DNA of 64,000 nt from contig NZ_SMYN01000004.1 in the NCBI RefSeq assembly GCF_004959935.1, positions 271,734 to 335,733 on the forward strand, written 5' to 3'. Shown here in pieces: positions 55,355 to 64,000 of this stretch. The DNA comes from Falsirhodobacter xinxiangensis (GTDB taxonomy: Bacteria > Pseudomonadota > Alphaproteobacteria > Rhodobacterales > Rhodobacteraceae). The translations under genes and the position numbers were made by a program. Positions within the stretch are counted from its first letter, which is position 1. Every line of letters begins with the position of its first letter. The notes below the pieces were generated by a model, which was not told the origin of the DNA, ran no database searches, and saw nothing but the letters and a program-made list of their open reading frames with translations.

Positions 55355-56671
55355 ATGAGCGAGACCGGAACGCAAACCGTTCGCTTCGTTCGCGACACGA
55401 TGCTGCCCGAGGCCGCGCCGCCCGCCAGCCAATCCGGCGCGGTGAAATGGCTGCGCGAGAATCTGTTCTCGGGCTGGCTGAACACGATCCTGACCATCCT
55501 TGGCGCGCTGGTGCTGTTCCAGATCCTGCGCGGGCTGGTGCCGTGGTTCGCCCATTCGGTCTGGAACGCGCAAACGCTGGGCGAATGCCGCCAGATCATC
55601 GCCGAGACATGGGGCGAGGGTGCGCGCGGCGCCTGCCTTGCCGTGGTGCGCGACCGCTGGACGCAATGGACCTTCGGCTTCTATCCCGCGCATCTTTACT
55701 GGCGTCCGGTGCTGGCGCTGGTGCTGCTGTTCGCGGCGCTGGCCCCGATCCTGTTTTCCGCCGTGCCGCGCAGGTTGATGGCGTTTTCGGCGCTGTTTCC
55801 CTTCGTCGGCTATTGGCTGCTGTGGGGCGGCACGATCTGGACACCGGTGGTTGCGCTGGCGGGCTTCGTCGTCGGTTATGCCGTCTGGCGGGGCATGGCG
55901 AAGCGCAACGCGCTGGCGGCGGTGCTGCTGGCCGTGGCCGCGGCGCTGGTCTGGTGGCTATTCCTTGCCGGCCCGGTTGAACGGGCGCTGGCGGGCGTCG
56001 CGCCGCTGGCGCTTGAATCGGTGCGGTCGTCCAGCTTCGGCGGGTTCGTTCTGGCGCTGACCATCGGTGTCTCGGCGATCTCTCTGTCGCTGCCCTTGGG
56101 CATCATGCTGGCGCTGGGCCGTCAGTCGGACATGTTCCTCATCAAGACGCTGTCGGTCTGCTTCATCGAATTCATCCGGGGCGTGCCGCTGATCACGCTG
56201 CTGTTCACGGCGTCCTTGCTGCTGAACTACTTCCTGCCGCCGGGGACGAATTTCGACATCATCCTACGCGTCATCATCATGGTGACCCTGTTCGCCGCCG
56301 CCTATATCGCCGAGGTGATCCGGGGTGGTCTGGCGGCCTTGCCGCGCGGGCAATATGAAGCCGCCGACGCGCTGGGCCTTGATTACTTTCAGGCGCAGCG
56401 GCTGATCGTGCTGCCGCAGGCGCTGAAAATCTCGATCCCGGGCATCGTGTCCACCTTCATCGGGCTGTTCAAGGACACGACGCTGGTGGTGTTCGTGGGG
56501 CTTCTGGACCCGCTGAAGGGGATCACCGACGCCGTCCGCGCCTCGACCGACTGGAAGGGCATCTATTGGGAGCCCTATATCTTCGTCGGTTTCATCTTCT
56601 TCCTATTCTGTTTCGGCATGTCGCGCTATTCCATGTATCTGGAGCGCCGGCTGAAACGCGATCATCGTTAA
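55355..56671 (+). CDS. bztC: polar amino-acid ABC transporter permease BztC
   Basis: 438 residues. An extended N-terminal half with about five helices precedes the permease core, which has [12 protein letters not shown] and the EAA loop [32 protein letters not shown]. One base after the bztB stop. Length and arrangement match BztC/AapM. Confidence 0.93.
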   Translation: MSETGTQTVRFVRDTMLPEAAPPASQSGAVKWLRENLFSGWLNTILTILGALVLFQILRGLVPWFAHSVWNAQTLGECRQIIAETWGEGARGACLAVVRDRWTQWTFGFYPAHLYWRPVLALVLLFAALAPILFSAVPRRLMAFSALFPFVGYWLLWGGTIWTPVVALAGFVVGYAVWRGMAKRNALAAVLLAVAAALVWWLFLAGPVERALAGVAPLALESVRSSSFGGFVLALTIGVSAISLSLPLGIMLALGRQSDMFLIKTLSVCFIEFIRGVPLITLLFTASLLLNYFLPPGTNFDIILRVIIMVTLFAAAYIAEVIRGGLAALPRGQYEAADALGLDYFQAQRLIVLPQALKISIPGIVSTFIGLFKDTTLVVFVGLLDPLKGITDAVRASTDWKGIYWEPYIFVGFIFFLFCFGMSRYSMYLERRLKRDHR

Positions 56672-56681
56672 GGAGCCGTCC

Positions 56682-57467
56682 ATGGAAACCATCGAACGCG
56701 CTGTAGACACCAGCCATATGAAGGTCAGCGACGAGGTCGCGATCCAGATCAGCCAGATGAACAAGTGGTATGGTCAATTCCACGTCCTGCGCGACATCAA
56801 CTTGACGGTGAACCGGGGCGAGCGGATCGTCATCTGCGGCCCGTCGGGTTCGGGCAAATCGACGCTGATCCGCTGCATCAACCGGCTGGAGGAGCATCAG
56901 TCGGGTCAGATCGTCGTGGACGGGACCGAACTGACCTCGGATCTGAAGAACATCGACAAGGTCCGGTCCGAGGTTGGAATGGTGTTCCAGCACTTCAACC
57001 TGTTCCCGCATCTGACAATTCTGGAAAACTGCACGCTGGCCCCGATCTGGGTGCGCAAGGTTCCCAAGGCCGAGGCCGAGGAAACGGCGATGCACTTCCT
57101 GCGCAAGGTCAAGATCCCCGAACAGGCGAACAAATATCCCGGCCAGCTTTCGGGCGGTCAGCAGCAGCGCGTCGCCATCGCCCGCTCGCTTTGCATGAAG
57201 CCGCGGATCATGCTGTTCGACGAGCCGACCTCGGCGCTTGACCCCGAGATGATCAAGGAGGTGCTGGACACCATGATCTCCCTTGCCGAAGAAGGGATGA
57301 CCATGCTGTGCGTCACGCACGAGATGGGCTTCGCGCAGGCTGTGGCGAACCGGGTGGTCTTCATGGACCAGGGCCAGATCGTCGAACAGAACACCCCGCG
57401 CGAATTCTTCAACAACCCGCAGTCAGAGCGGACGAAGCTGTTCCTGAGCCAGATCCTGGGTCACTGA
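56682..57467 (+). CDS. bztD: polar amino-acid ABC transporter ATP-binding protein BztD
   Basis: 261 residues. [19 protein letters not shown], Walker [25 protein letters not shown], signature [15 protein letters not shown] and Walker [20 protein letters not shown] upstream. Overlaps the convergent sixA gene by 7 nt. Confidence 0.96.
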   Translation: METIERAVDTSHMKVSDEVAIQISQMNKWYGQFHVLRDINLTVNRGERIVICGPSGSGKSTLIRCINRLEEHQSGQIVVDGTELTSDLKNIDKVRSEVGMVFQHFNLFPHLTILENCTLAPIWVRKVPKAEAEETAMHFLRKVKIPEQANKYPGQLSGGQQQRVAIARSLCMKPRIMLFDEPTSALDPEMIKEVLDTMISLAEEGMTMLCVTHEMGFAQAVANRVVFMDQGQIVEQNTPREFFNNPQSERTKLFLSQILGH

Positions 57468-57961
57468 ACCAGCTCGCGCGGGACGATGAAATCGATCGCG
57501 CTGCCCTGATGGAAATCGACCTCGGCCCACGGGCCGGGGAAGTCCACGACCAGCGTCGCCCCGGTCGGGTATTTGCCGAACTGGTCGCTCGGTGGGGCAT
57601 TTGCCACCAGACGATGCGCAAACTCCGCGATGCCGGGGTTGTGGCCCAGCATGGCGACGACGTTGCCCTTGGCATGGCGCAGAACGGCCAGCATCACATC
57701 CGGACCGGCATGATAGAGCGCGGACTTCAGCACCGGCTCGGGCGCGGAGGGCAGGGCGGGGGCGATGCCCTCCCACGTCTCGCGCGTGCGGGTGGCATCT
57801 GAACACAGCACCTCGTCGGGCGCATAGCCGCGCGAGGCGAGCCACCCTCCAAGATCCTCGGCCGCCGCGATGCCGCGCTGGTTCAGCGGGCGGTCATGGT
57901 CGGCAAGGTTGGCGTTGTCCCACGACGATTTGGCGTGGCGGATCAGGATCAGTCTGGGCAT
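57461..57961 (-). CDS. sixA: SixA-type phosphohistidine phosphatase (histidine phosphatase family)
   Basis: 166 residues. RHG motif as Arg8-His9 ([13 protein letters not shown]), second His in [15 protein letters not shown], plus [15 protein letters not shown] stretch near 54. SixA removes phosphate from HPt histidines or PTS proteins. Interesting because an HPt-bearing hybrid kinase is encoded in this window, but no direct link is shown. Confidence 0.85.
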   Translation of the reverse strand: MPRLILIRHAKSSWDNANLADHDRPLNQRGIAAAEDLGGWLASRGYAPDEVLCSDATRTRETWEGIAPALPSAPEPVLKSALYHAGPDVMLAVLRHAKGNVVAMLGHNPGIAEFAHRLVANAPPSDQFGKYPTGATLVVDFPGPWAEVDFHQGSAIDFIVPRELVQ

Positions 57962-58006
57962 GTCGGTTCCTCCGTTACACGAGGGTTACATGCCCAGAGA
58001 AAGCCG

Positions 58007-58900
58007 TCAACGGATGCGGGGTTTCACCCGCGGTTCCGTCGTGCGGATCATCGAACCGGCACCGTGATCGGTGAACAGTTCCAGCAGACACGCATTCGGC
58101 ACCCGGCCATCCAGAATGACGACCGCGCGCACCCCTTCCTCGACAGCCTTCAGCGCGGTTTCGGTCTTGGGGATCATGCCGCCCGCGATAGTGCCGTCGG
58201 CGATCATCGCGCGCACGTCGTCGGGGGTCAGTTGGGTGACGACATCGCCATCCTTGTTCTTCACACCCTTCACGTCGGTCAGCAGCAGCAGGCGGTCGGC
58301 CTTCAGCGCGCCGGCGATCGCACCGGCGGCAGTGTCGCCGTTGACGTTGAAGGTCTCGTTATCCTCCATCCCCGTGGCGACGGGGGCGACGACCGGAATC
58401 ATGCCCGCGGTGTAAAGATCGCGCAACACCTGCACGTTCATCTCTACCGGCTTGCCGACGAAGCCAAGCTCCGGATCGTCCGCCTCGGCCACCATCAGAT
58501 CGTCGTCCTTGCCGGAAATGCCGACGGCGCGACCGCCCTGATCGTTGATCGCCTGCACGATGCGCTTGTTCACAAGGCCCGACAGGACCATCTCCACCAC
58601 CTCGACCGTGGGCTTGTCGGTCACGCGCTTGCCGCGCACGAATTCCGACTTGATGCCCAGCTTGGCCAGCAGATCGTTGATCATCGGGCCGCCGCCATGC
58701 ACCACGACCGGGTTCACGCCCACCTGCCGCATCAGCACGATATCGCGCGCGAATTCGGCCATCGCATCGTCGTCGCCCATCGCGTTGCCGCCGAACTTCA
58801 CGACGACGACCGCACCGGCATAGCGTTGTAGATAGGGGAGTGCCTCGGACAAAGTCTTGGCGGTGGCAATGGAGTCGTGCATGGGACGCTGCTTTTTCAT
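58007..58900 (-). CDS. argB: acetylglutamate kinase
   Basis: 297 residues. Second step of arginine synthesis. [64 protein letters not shown] and [19 protein letters not shown] are conserved; the N-terminal helix of arginine-sensitive enzymes ([14 protein letters not shown]) is present, so feedback inhibition by arginine is likely. ATG at MKKQRPMHD has AAGGAA at 8 nt; a Met six codons later is an alternative. Confidence 0.95.
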   Translation of the reverse strand: MKKQRPMHDSIATAKTLSEALPYLQRYAGAVVVVKFGGNAMGDDDAMAEFARDIVLMRQVGVNPVVVHGGGPMINDLLAKLGIKSEFVRGKRVTDKPTVEVVEMVLSGLVNKRIVQAINDQGGRAVGISGKDDDLMVAEADDPELGFVGKPVEMNVQVLRDLYTAGMIPVVAPVATGMEDNETFNVNGDTAAGAIAGALKADRLLLLTDVKGVKNKDGDVVTQLTPDDVRAMIADGTIAGGMIPKTETALKAVEEGVRAVVILDGRVPNACLLELFTDHGAGSMIRTTEPRVKPRIR

Positions 58901-59005
58901 AAGGCCGGTTCCTTGTTCCGCGTCAAGGACTAGCGCCTTTGCGCGCCCCTGCCAACCTTGCAATTCCGCCCCCCGCGCGTAGGTTTGCCGGAAAGGAGAA
59001 CCGCG

Positions 59006-59734
59006 ATGGGTGAAAAGACACTGCTGCTGACGGGCGCAAGCCGGGGGATCGGCCATGCAACGGTAAAGCGGTTCTCCTCGGAAGGGTGGCGCGTGCTGAC
59101 ATGTTCGCGGCAAGCCTTCGATCCGCGCTGCCCATGGCCGGGGGGCGAGGCGAACCACATCCAGATCGACCTTGCCGATGCCGACGGGACCGCCGCCGCC
59201 ATCGATTCCATCCGCGAACGGGTGGGTGGGCGGCTGGACGCGCTGGTGAACAATGCGGGCATCTCGCCCAAAGGGGATGGGGGCAGCAGGCTGGACACTT
59301 TGGCGACCGAGCTGCGGACGTGGCGGCAGGTGTTCAACGTGAACTTCTTCGCCTCGGTCATCCTTGCGCGCGGGCTGCGCGAGGAGTTGGCGGCGGCGAA
59401 GGGGTCGGTCGTGAACGTGACCTCCATCGCGGGCGCGCGGGTGCATCCGTTTGCGGGGGCCGCCTATGCCACATCAAAGGCGGCGCTGGCGGCGTTGACG
59501 CGGGAAATGGCGCATGATTTCGGCCCGCTGGGCGTGCGCGTGAATGCCATCGCACCAGGCGAGGTGGAAACCGCCATCCTGTCCCCCGGCACCGACAAGA
59601 TCGTCGAGGCGCTGCCGCTGCGCCGTCTGGGCCAGCCGAAAGAGGTGGCCGACCTGATCTGGTTCCTCTGTTCGGACCAGTCCAGCTACATCTCGGGTGC
59701 CGAGATCGAGGTGAACGGCGCCCAGCACGTCTAG
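59006..59734 (+). CDS. short-chain dehydrogenase/reductase (SDR)
   Basis: 242 residues. Cofactor motif TGASRGIG (9-16), NNAG 82-85, catalytic Ser140, Tyr154 and Lys158 (YATSK), and the common C-terminal [13 protein letters not shown]. Classical SDR, substrate unknown. GAAAGGAG precedes ATG. Converges with the MFS gene, overlapping 4 nt. Confidence 0.9.
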   Translation: MGEKTLLLTGASRGIGHATVKRFSSEGWRVLTCSRQAFDPRCPWPGGEANHIQIDLADADGTAAAIDSIRERVGGRLDALVNNAGISPKGDGGSRLDTLATELRTWRQVFNVNFFASVILARGLREELAAAKGSVVNVTSIAGARVHPFAGAAYATSKAALAALTREMAHDFGPLGVRVNAIAPGEVETAILSPGTDKIVEALPLRRLGQPKEVADLIWFLCSDQSSYISGAEIEVNGAQHV

Positions 59735-61509
59735 GGCAGCTTGTGCGGGATCATCGTATCGTCGGTCAGCGGCACCGTCTGGCGTTCGATCATCCGGTGC
59801 ACATGCGGACGTTCGGGGCCGCGATGCAGCTTCACCAGCCGGTCATAGCTTTCGACATCGGCCTGCGTGCGACGGATGTTGTGGCGGATATATTCGACCC
59901 AGGTGGGGACGTGATAGGTTTCGACCCAGATGTCGGGATTTTCCAGATCGCGCAGAAGCGCCCATTGCTGCGCCCCGTCGCGGATACGCACGCGCCGCCG
60001 TTCGGTCATGGCGGCAAGGAAAGCCTGCGTGTTCTCGGGCGGGATGTCCCAGTCGATCATCACCATGATCGGTCCCGATTGCGGCTTCAGGTCCAATCGC
60101 AGCGCCGGCGCGGAAAACCGGTTCGCCGGGTCGAGGTTGACGTCGGAAAAGTCGGGCATGGGCCAGATGCGGCCCAGAACCGCCCCGACGACCATGACGG
60201 TCGCTGCCGCCAAAAGTGCGCCGGGAATGCCGATCACATCGGATAGAAGGCCCCAAAACCAACTTCCGACAGCCATCCCGCCAAAGGTGGCCGTCTGATA
60301 GATCGACAGCGCCCGCCCGACGACCCATCGCGGCGTCGCAAGCTGGACCGAGACGTTGAACAGCGACAGCGCCGATACCCAGGCCGATCCCGCGATCATC
60401 AGCCCCAGAACCGTCAAAGCCTCGTATCGGCTGAGCGCGACGATGGCCGTGCCGACGGCCGACAGCACGAAGGCACCGCAGATGATCGTCTCGATCGAAA
60501 AGCGGGCGCGGATGCGCGGGCTACCCAGCGCACCACCGATGGCCCCAAGACCGAAGGCGCCCAGCATCACGCCATAGGTCGTCGCCGTCCCGCCCAGCAT
60601 ATCGCGCGTGATGACTGGCAGCAGCGCCAGAAGCGTGACCGCGCCGACGCCGAACACCAGCCCCCGCCCGATCATCCGCATCAGGTTCGGCGACATCGAC
60701 ACGTAACGCAGCCCTGCCGAAATCGCGTGGCCCATCCGCTCGGGGGGCAGGGCGCGCGGTTCCTGCGGGCTGTTCCAGCGGGCCAGCGCATAGATCACTG
60801 CGGTATAGCTGATGGCGTTCAGCGCGAAGGCCGTAGCGGGTCCTGCCCATGCCACCACCAGCCCGCCCAGCGCGGGGCCGATGGATCGCATGAGGTTGAA
60901 GCTCATGGAGTTCAGCGTCACGGCGGCGGCAAGATCGTCGCGCGGCACCAGATCGCGCATCGACGCCTGCCACGAGGGCAGATGCATCGCCGATCCGCAG
61001 CCCAGAAGGAAGGTGAAGGTCAGCAGCGTCCACGGGTTCAGCAGCCCCATGAAAGCGACCACCGCCAGAAGGGCGGAGACGACCAGCAGGAACGTCTGCG
61101 CCATCAGCATGACCCTGCGGCGCGGGAAATTGTCGGCCAGCGCACCGGCAGCGATCGCAAGGATCATCACCGGCAGCGTGGTCGAGGCCTGCACCAGCGC
61201 GACCATGTCATGCGATGGCGTCAGCGTCGCCATCATCCAGCCCGCGCCGACATTCTGGATCAGCGTGCCAAGGTTCGCGACCAGCGTGGCGGTCCAGATC
61301 AGCCGGAACGCCGGGTGGCGCAGCGGCGCAAGCGGCGAATGGGACGTCGCCTCGGGGGCGGGATCGGCAGCGCCGGTGCCGGACGGCGCGGCGCTTGGTC
61401 CGGTCAGGACCTGAGGATCACCGGCTTCGGCTCCGGTGCGGGCATCTGCATCTGGCGTCTCGAACGTGTCCGGTTTCGGCAAATCTTCGGGTCTTGCTGG
61501 GTCGGACAT
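59731..61509 (-). CDS. MFS exporter of the EntS/MFS_3 type with C-terminal fused domain
   Basis: 592 residues. A disordered acidic/Pro-rich N-terminus (about 1-58), then 12 helices (about 65-445) with NLGTLIQNVGAGWMM, ALADNFPRRRVML (the A loop) and WQASMRDLVPRDDLAAAVTLNSM. About 150 residues after the last helix (PIMVMIDWDIPPENTQAFLAAM, RDGAQQWALLRDLENPDIWVETYHVPTW) look like a dimeric alpha/beta-barrel (ABM-like) domain. Cargo unknown. Related fusions occur in the MFS_3 family. Confidence 0.85.
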   Translation of the reverse strand: MSDPARPEDLPKPDTFETPDADARTGAEAGDPQVLTGPSAAPSGTGAADPAPEATSHSPLAPLRHPAFRLIWTATLVANLGTLIQNVGAGWMMATLTPSHDMVALVQASTTLPVMILAIAAGALADNFPRRRVMLMAQTFLLVVSALLAVVAFMGLLNPWTLLTFTFLLGCGSAMHLPSWQASMRDLVPRDDLAAAVTLNSMSFNLMRSIGPALGGLVVAWAGPATAFALNAISYTAVIYALARWNSPQEPRALPPERMGHAISAGLRYVSMSPNLMRMIGRGLVFGVGAVTLLALLPVITRDMLGGTATTYGVMLGAFGLGAIGGALGSPRIRARFSIETIICGAFVLSAVGTAIVALSRYEALTVLGLMIAGSAWVSALSLFNVSVQLATPRWVVGRALSIYQTATFGGMAVGSWFWGLLSDVIGIPGALLAAATVMVVGAVLGRIWPMPDFSDVNLDPANRFSAPALRLDLKPQSGPIMVMIDWDIPPENTQAFLAAMTERRRVRIRDGAQQWALLRDLENPDIWVETYHVPTWVEYIRHNIRRTQADVESYDRLVKLHRGPERPHVHRMIERQTVPLTDDTMIPHKLP

Positions 61510-61551
61510 CCACTTCTCCTCGCTTGCCGGAAAGCTAGCAGGTCCGCCGCG

Positions 61552-62199
61552 CTATTCCAGAGTTGCGATGATCGCACGCAAGGTTTCGATCCCGTCGCCC
61601 TTTTCCGAACTGGTCAGCACGATTTCGGGATAGGCAGCGGGGTGTTTCGACAGCGCGGCCTTGACCTGTTCGATATTCGCCTCGCGCTCGGCACGGCTGA
61701 CCTTGTCGGATTTGGTCATCACGACCTGAAAGGTTACGGCGGAACGGTCCAGCAGCTTCATGATCTCGGCATCGACGGCCTTCACGCCGTGGCGCGTGTC
61801 GATCAGCACGAAGGCGCGGCGCAGGGTGGACCGTCCGGCAAGATAGCTTTTCAGCAGCGCCTGCCATTTCGCGACGATGGCCACGGGCGCTTCGGCATAA
61901 CCATAGCCCGGAAGGTCGACGAGGTATTTCTCCTCGCCCAACGCGAAATAGTTGATCTCTTGCGTGCGGCCCGGCGTGTTCGACGCGCGGGCAAGGTTCT
62001 TGCGGTTCGTCAGCGCGTTGATGAGGCTGGATTTCCCGACATTGGATCGGCCCGCAAAGCAGACCTCGATCCGGTCGGCAGGGGGCAGGCCGGGCATCGC
62101 GACGACGCCTTTGACGAAATCGACGGGCCCGGCGAACAGCAGGCGGCCCGCCTCGCGCGCGTCGGGTTCGGCCTCGGGGGCAAGGGTGAAGTCGATCAT
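61552..62199 (-). CDS. engB: ribosome biogenesis GTP-binding protein EngB/YsxC/YihA
   Basis: 215 residues. G1 GRSNVGKSS (50-58), G2/switch TPGRTQEINYF, G3 DLPGYGYA, G4 TKSDK. Assists large-subunit assembly. Its start overlaps the stop of the truncated acetyltransferase by 4 nt, so they were probably an operon. Confidence 0.95.
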   Translation of the reverse strand: MIDFTLAPEAEPDAREAGRLLFAGPVDFVKGVVAMPGLPPADRIEVCFAGRSNVGKSSLINALTNRKNLARASNTPGRTQEINYFALGEEKYLVDLPGYGYAEAPVAIVAKWQALLKSYLAGRSTLRRAFVLIDTRHGVKAVDAEIMKLLDRSAVTFQVVMTKSDKVSRAEREANIEQVKAALSKHPAAYPEIVLTSSEKGDGIETLRAIIATLE

Positions 62200-62642
62200 C
62201 GGGCAGTCTCCAGTGCCGCGAGGTCGGCCCCGCGAATGGCGTTCAGGTTGCGCGAGATCCGGTCCACTGGCCAGTCCCACCATGCGATGTCCAGAAGGCG
62301 CGCGATGGTGGGATCGTCGAACCGGCGGCGAACTTCACGCGCCGGATTCCCCGCCACCACCGAATAGGGCGCGACGTCGCGCGTGACAACCGCCTTCGCG
62401 GCGATGATCGCCCCGGCGCCAATGGTGACGCCCGGCATGATCCAGGCCTCGGACCCGATCCAGACGTCGGGGCCGATCACCGTATCGCCCCGGTTTTCTG
62501 CGGCCCATGTGGCGGGGTCGAAGCCTTCCTCCCAGCCATGGCCGAAGATGTTGAAGGGTTTTCCGGCCATACCGCCTTGTGCCAGTTTCACTATGCTTTT
62601 GTGCGCCGAGATATGTCTATTCTTACGATATGAAGGGAGCAA
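62196..62642 (-). pseudogene. Vat/CatB-type acetyltransferase lacking its N-terminal part
   Basis: Recognisable homology starts at MAGKPFNIFGHGWEEGF (ATG at 62570) and runs to the normal C-terminus: DTVIGPDVWIGSEAWIMPGVTIGAGAIIAAKAVVTRDVAPYSVVAGNPA and RRFDDPTIARLLDIAWWDWP, the hexapeptide-repeat xenobiotic acetyltransferase pattern. Full family members have about 210 residues; the first 75-85 (with acceptor-site residues) are missing. The 24 open codons upstream (MLPSYRKNRHISAHK...) do not fit the family, so a rearrangement has replaced the 5' end. Probably inactive, though a short protein may still be made. Confidence 0.72.
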
Positions 62643-63252
62643 GCGTGCCGATAGCGAGGGACGAGGGGCGCGACGTTAGTGGGGCCGTCCGAGAGCGAGC
62701 CAGCTTACAGCTGGCTGGGCGAGCGGAGGACGGCATGGAATTTCAATAATCCTTTTGACCGAGGCAAAGCCTCGGCCTTGCCCCCAACATGATGGAGATA
62801 CGCGAAGCGTGTTGACGAATGGCGGGAGCGAACACCTCAAATAGGGCACCACCAACGCTTTTTTTTCGCTGCAGCTGAAAAGCCTTGGCCGGTTTTCGCA
62901 CTGTTGCCGCGCTTCCTGCCTTTCGATTAAAGTTGTTCGCCAGCTCCCCAACGCCGCTTCCTCCAATCAGACCAAACAACTGTTCCGAGTGAATATCCAA
63001 GACCAGCACGATCGCTATCAACTCGATGACATTGATCCGGCGCTGTCCGTCTCAGATGTTCGTGACAGTATGATCATGGAAGTTCAGCTTACAAGAAAGC
63101 TCGTGCATCGTCCCATCCTTAGCTGTGCGGCCTGCTCGTCCACGGCGGCGTAAAGTCGGCCATGGCGCACTGGCATCTCCAGTGCATGGCTGGTGTAAAT
63201 TTGTGCGCAGATGGGTGAGGGGCCCGCCCTGATCCAGTCCAGCGCCACCAAG
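62643..63252. other. gene-poor, rearranged stretch at island edge
   Basis: 610 bp without an intact gene. It holds a short hairpin CCAGC-TTACA-GCTGG near 62701, an inverted repeat GAGGC-AAA-GCCTC near 62762, the XRE relic listed separately, and about 140 bp just left of the intact XRE gene where short frames are open but match nothing I know. Base composition is less GC-rich than the rest. No transposase or integrase remnant could be recognised. Confidence 0.5.
62914..63108 (-). pseudogene. relic of an XRE-family regulator with in-frame stop
   Basis: Translation of the minus strand gives a diverged copy of the intact XRE protein next door: (R/H)EL....L........N(I).GQRRINVIELI, LDIHSEQLFGLIGG, ELANNF.RKAG against GQRRIDVIELVV, LDLDPRDLFDLVV, ELIANFSTAG. 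A TGA interrupts the frame where the intact copy has Glu (IETGQ). Old tandem duplicate that has decayed. Confidence 0.65.
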
Positions 63253-63555
63253 TTATTTTTCGCGCTCTCGCTGCGCACGCCCCGCGGTGCTGAAGTTGGC
63301 GATGAGCTCATCGTCGCTGATTTTTCGCACGACCAGATCGAAAAGGTCACGCGGATCCAGATCCAGCGCCCGAGCTAAAACCACAAGCTCAATGACATCT
63401 ATGCGGCGCTGCCCCGTTTCGATGCGATTGATTGTGCCCTGAGAACACCCCAACCGACGTGCCAGCTCGCGCTGGTTCATACCAATGCTCTCTCGTTTCG
63501 ACACCAAGGTGTCGATCAGAGCGGTGAAACCAGATGTGCGAATAGTGTTTGCCAT
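63253..63555 (-). CDS. XRE-family helix-turn-helix regulator
   Basis: 100 residues. HTH_3 domain about 15-70: LIDTLVSKRESIGMNQRELARRLGCSQGTINRIETGQRRIDVIELV, with the recognition helix at SQGTINRIE. The remainder is a short acidic/basic tail. Phage or toxin-antitoxin style regulator in size and layout, but no toxin partner is seen. Start at MANTIRTSG; an upstream in-frame ATG/GTG would add 18 residues. No clear ribosome site. Confidence 0.85.
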   Translation of the reverse strand: MANTIRTSGFTALIDTLVSKRESIGMNQRELARRLGCSQGTINRIETGQRRIDVIELVVLARALDLDPRDLFDLVVRKISDDELIANFSTAGRAQREREK

Positions 63556-63746
63556 GTCATTTTTCGAGGACGCTTGACATGGGTAGACCAAGGCGATACC
63601 TGACGACAAAATGTAGTCTATTGCACTGAAGGTGTTTTGTTTTCGTAACTGAAAATCAGAACAGCAGGCTGATAATTGAAATATTGCGTCGATGCCGCGC
63701 CGTTATGGCTCGGCCTCTGACAACACTGCCCAGAATAAAGTTCTCA

Positions 63747-64000
63747 ATGGACCTTACCCTCTCTTCGCAAGACGCACATGATGCGGCCGCATTGATCATC
63801 TCATCAGCATGTGAAAAAAGTAGATTTGCTTTCTTCAGTCAGCTTCACAATTGGCCCTTCGGATCTGTCGATGTAGTGGGGCCGACAAGTAGAGTAGATC
63901 AAGCATGTCTTCTCCCAGCGTTTGAAGTCTATTTTAACGGTTGCGCGGGTTTTCCGGATGCGAACGCTCTAGGGTCCAGACTCATTGAGTTTCAGAGCCA
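63747..64000 (+). CDS. hypothetical protein, 3' end outside window
   Basis: Open frame from ATG to the window edge, 84 codons and continuing. The peptide begins MDLTLSSQDAHDAAALIISS and contains ACEKSRFAFFSQLHNWPFGSVDVV. Codon use is much less GC-rich than in the rest of the window, which fits acquired DNA. It is divergent from the XRE gene, so that regulator may control it. No family recognised. Confidence 0.45.
   Translation, partial: MDLTLSSQDAHDAAALIISSACEKSRFAFFSQLHNWPFGSVDVVGPTSRVDQACLLPAFEVYFNGCAGFPDANALGSRLIEFQS

Noticed and set aside
63084..63350. 88-codon minus-strand frame beside the XRE gene
   Set aside because: Overlaps the 3' half of XRE in another frame and the relic's 5' part; no ribosome site and no family similarity.
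62677..63884. 11-mer TAGTGGGGCCG present twice, about 1.2 kb apart, as possible target-site or attachment repeats
   Set aside because: Single short match not at clear element ends and without terminal inverted repeats; may be chance.

Overview
The window is 64 kb of GC-rich chromosome from an alphaproteobacterium, most likely order Rhodobacterales (Paracoccus/Rhodobacter-like). The case for this rests on BztABCD-type amino-acid transport, an ATP12-family chaperone gene, an EcfG/NepR general stress pair, the rplO-secY-adk-rpsM-rpsK-rpoA-rplQ order, and heavy use of ATGA/TGATG start-stop overlaps. This placement is an inference from gene content; no database was searched.

Layout. 1-8.2 kb: the 3' part of a fadJ-type beta-oxidation gene, a leftward block (2-hydroxyacid dehydrogenase, csaA, proC, a YbjN protein, a nepR-like anti-sigma gene), a rightward ecfG with a consensus GGAAC-N16-CGTT promoter, a 43-residue membrane peptide gene, and a PQQ-dependent glucose dehydrogenase. 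8.36-19.9 kb: a complete carbon-phosphorus lyase locus (phnM, DUF1045, phnN-L-K-J-I-H-G, phnF, two phnE, phnD, phnC), with two matching three-unit Pho-box-like sites and a palindrome for the PhnF repressor.

20.0-33.9 kb: ten rightward genes with almost no gaps. The first four form a partner-switching signalling module (receiver-PP2C phosphatase, STAS antagonist, RsbW-like kinase, hybrid histidine kinase with HPt). The next seven (the fourth signalling gene is followed at once by these, giving eleven open frames in all) look like a synthase-dependent exopolysaccharide machine: two DUF3131 proteins, a membrane acyltransferase, a cellulose-synthase-like GT2, a peptidoglycan-binding Pro-rich protein, an outer-membrane barrel protein that shares an N-terminal module with it, and an esterase. 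This is the most likely undescribed system in the window.

34.0-41.9 kb: kdpFABCDE, containing several tiny coupled membrane-peptide frames not normally annotated. 41.9-47.9 kb: a VOC protein, tRNA-Ser(GCT), then the end of the spc operon and the alpha operon, closed by a classic terminator. 47.9-52.7 kb: a luxR-luxI quorum-sensing pair, rarA, crcB, an RluC-type pseudouridine synthase and the ATP12 chaperone. 52.9-57.5 kb: bztABCD for glutamate/glutamine/aspartate/asparagine. 57.5-62.2 kb: sixA, argB, an SDR oxidoreductase, an MFS exporter with an added C-terminal domain, and engB.

62.2-64.0 kb: a decayed, AT-richer edge: a Vat-type acetyltransferase that has lost its N-terminus, a relic of an XRE regulator with an in-frame stop, an intact XRE paralogue, and a gene that runs off the window. 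This looks like the border of a genomic island.
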